Positions 21,878 through 21,990 of a DNA stretch of 21,990 nucleotides are shown here, in pieces. Within the stretch, counting starts at the first letter, position 1. Every line of letters starts with the position of its first letter. The stretch is from CAYVZU01 sp964455935 (GTDB taxonomy: Bacteria > Fibrobacterota > CAYVZU01): positions 1 to 21,990 of the forward strand of contig CAYVZU010000064.1 in NCBI GenBank assembly GCA_964455935.1, in the 5' to 3' direction. The notes under the pieces are model-generated. The model was not told the origin of the DNA, ran no database searches, and worked only from the letters and a program-made list of their open reading frames with translations. The position numbers and the translations under genes are program-made.

Positions 21878-21990
21878 TCACAAGGCCCGTTGATTCAAGG
21901 TGATTCCATACTGAGCCAGGACACGAAGAAATCGGAGCGCGACAAACAGATGGCGGCTCACAACCAAAAGAAAAAGCCGGGCCGAGTCCA
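21878..21990 (-). CDS. C-terminal end of an unidentified CDS running off the right edge
   Basis: One minus-strand frame is open from the window edge to a TGA at 21880-21878. It encodes 36 residues rich in Leu, Val, Phe and Arg (DSARLFLLVVSRHLFVALRF, then LRVLAQYGITLNQRAL). The amphipathic, basic-hydrophobic character and the 14-base gap to the GT2 start fit the end of an operon gene, perhaps a glycosyltransferase or membrane protein. Too little is visible to name it. Confidence 0.4.
   Translation of the reverse strand, partial: DSARLFLLVVSRHLFVALRFLRVLAQYGITLNQRAL

Noticed and set aside
1..21990. CRISPR arrays, tRNA or rRNA genes, transposases, integrases
   Set aside because: None was seen on reading both strands. 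No regularly spaced repeats and no recombinase motifs were found in the translated frames.

Overview
The window is a surface-polysaccharide biosynthesis locus from a bacterium with a Gram-negative style of envelope glycan machinery: a Wzx-type flippase, polyprenyl-phosphate glycosyltransferases, nucleotide-sugar enzymes and heptose-activation enzymes. Base composition is moderately GC-rich. TTG and GTG starts are used repeatedly, each with a strong Shine-Dalgarno sequence. The mixture of radical SAM enzymes, a split transketolase and large orphan membrane proteins suggests an uncultured or environmental lineage, but nothing in the sequence fixes the taxon.

Layout. (1) Positions 1-1344, plus strand: the 3' part of a GT4 glycosyltransferase, a small cysteine-rich protein and a 43-codon ORF, chained by ATGA overlaps. 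(2) Positions 15676 down to 1331, minus strand: one long head-to-tail block of twelve genes, in order of transcription: split transketolase (N then C subunit), a methyltransferase-fold protein, a MiaB/RimO-like methylthiotransferase homologue, a TylF-type O-methyltransferase, a DegT-fold enzyme with His in place of the catalytic Lys (ColD-like 3-dehydratase signature), a B12-binding-type radical SAM enzyme, an RmlC-like cupin epimerase, a GtrB-like GT2, then after a 314-bp gap two tandem paralogous multi-pass membrane proteins and a Wzx-like flippase. Most junctions are overlaps or gaps of under 25 bp. (3) Positions 15677-16012: the divergent intergenic region, with a candidate promoter for the long operon and a 21-codon leader ORF coupled to the rightward gene. 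(4) Positions 16013-18169, plus strand: a 718-residue YfhO/GT-C-like membrane protein. (5) Positions 21990 down to 18123, minus strand: the end of an unidentified CDS, a second GT2, an SDR epimerase/dehydratase, an HddC-like nucleotidyltransferase and an HddA-like heptose kinase.

How it may work together (inference). HddA and HddC point to a GDP-D-glycero-D-manno-heptose-type donor, whose precursor sedoheptulose 7-phosphate is a transketolase product. The SDR, RmlC-like epimerase, ColD-like enzyme and TylF-type methyltransferase would then make a modified (epimerised, 3-deoxy and/or O-methylated) sugar. The GT2 enzymes, GT4 and multi-pass membrane proteins would assemble it, and the flippase would export it. 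The two radical SAM enzymes, one with all six cysteines of a methylthiotransferase, do not fit a standard pathway. They are the best candidates for undescribed sugar chemistry. GmhA, GmhB, an obvious nucleotide-sugar 4,6-dehydratase and a recognisable Wzy polymerase are not seen in this window.
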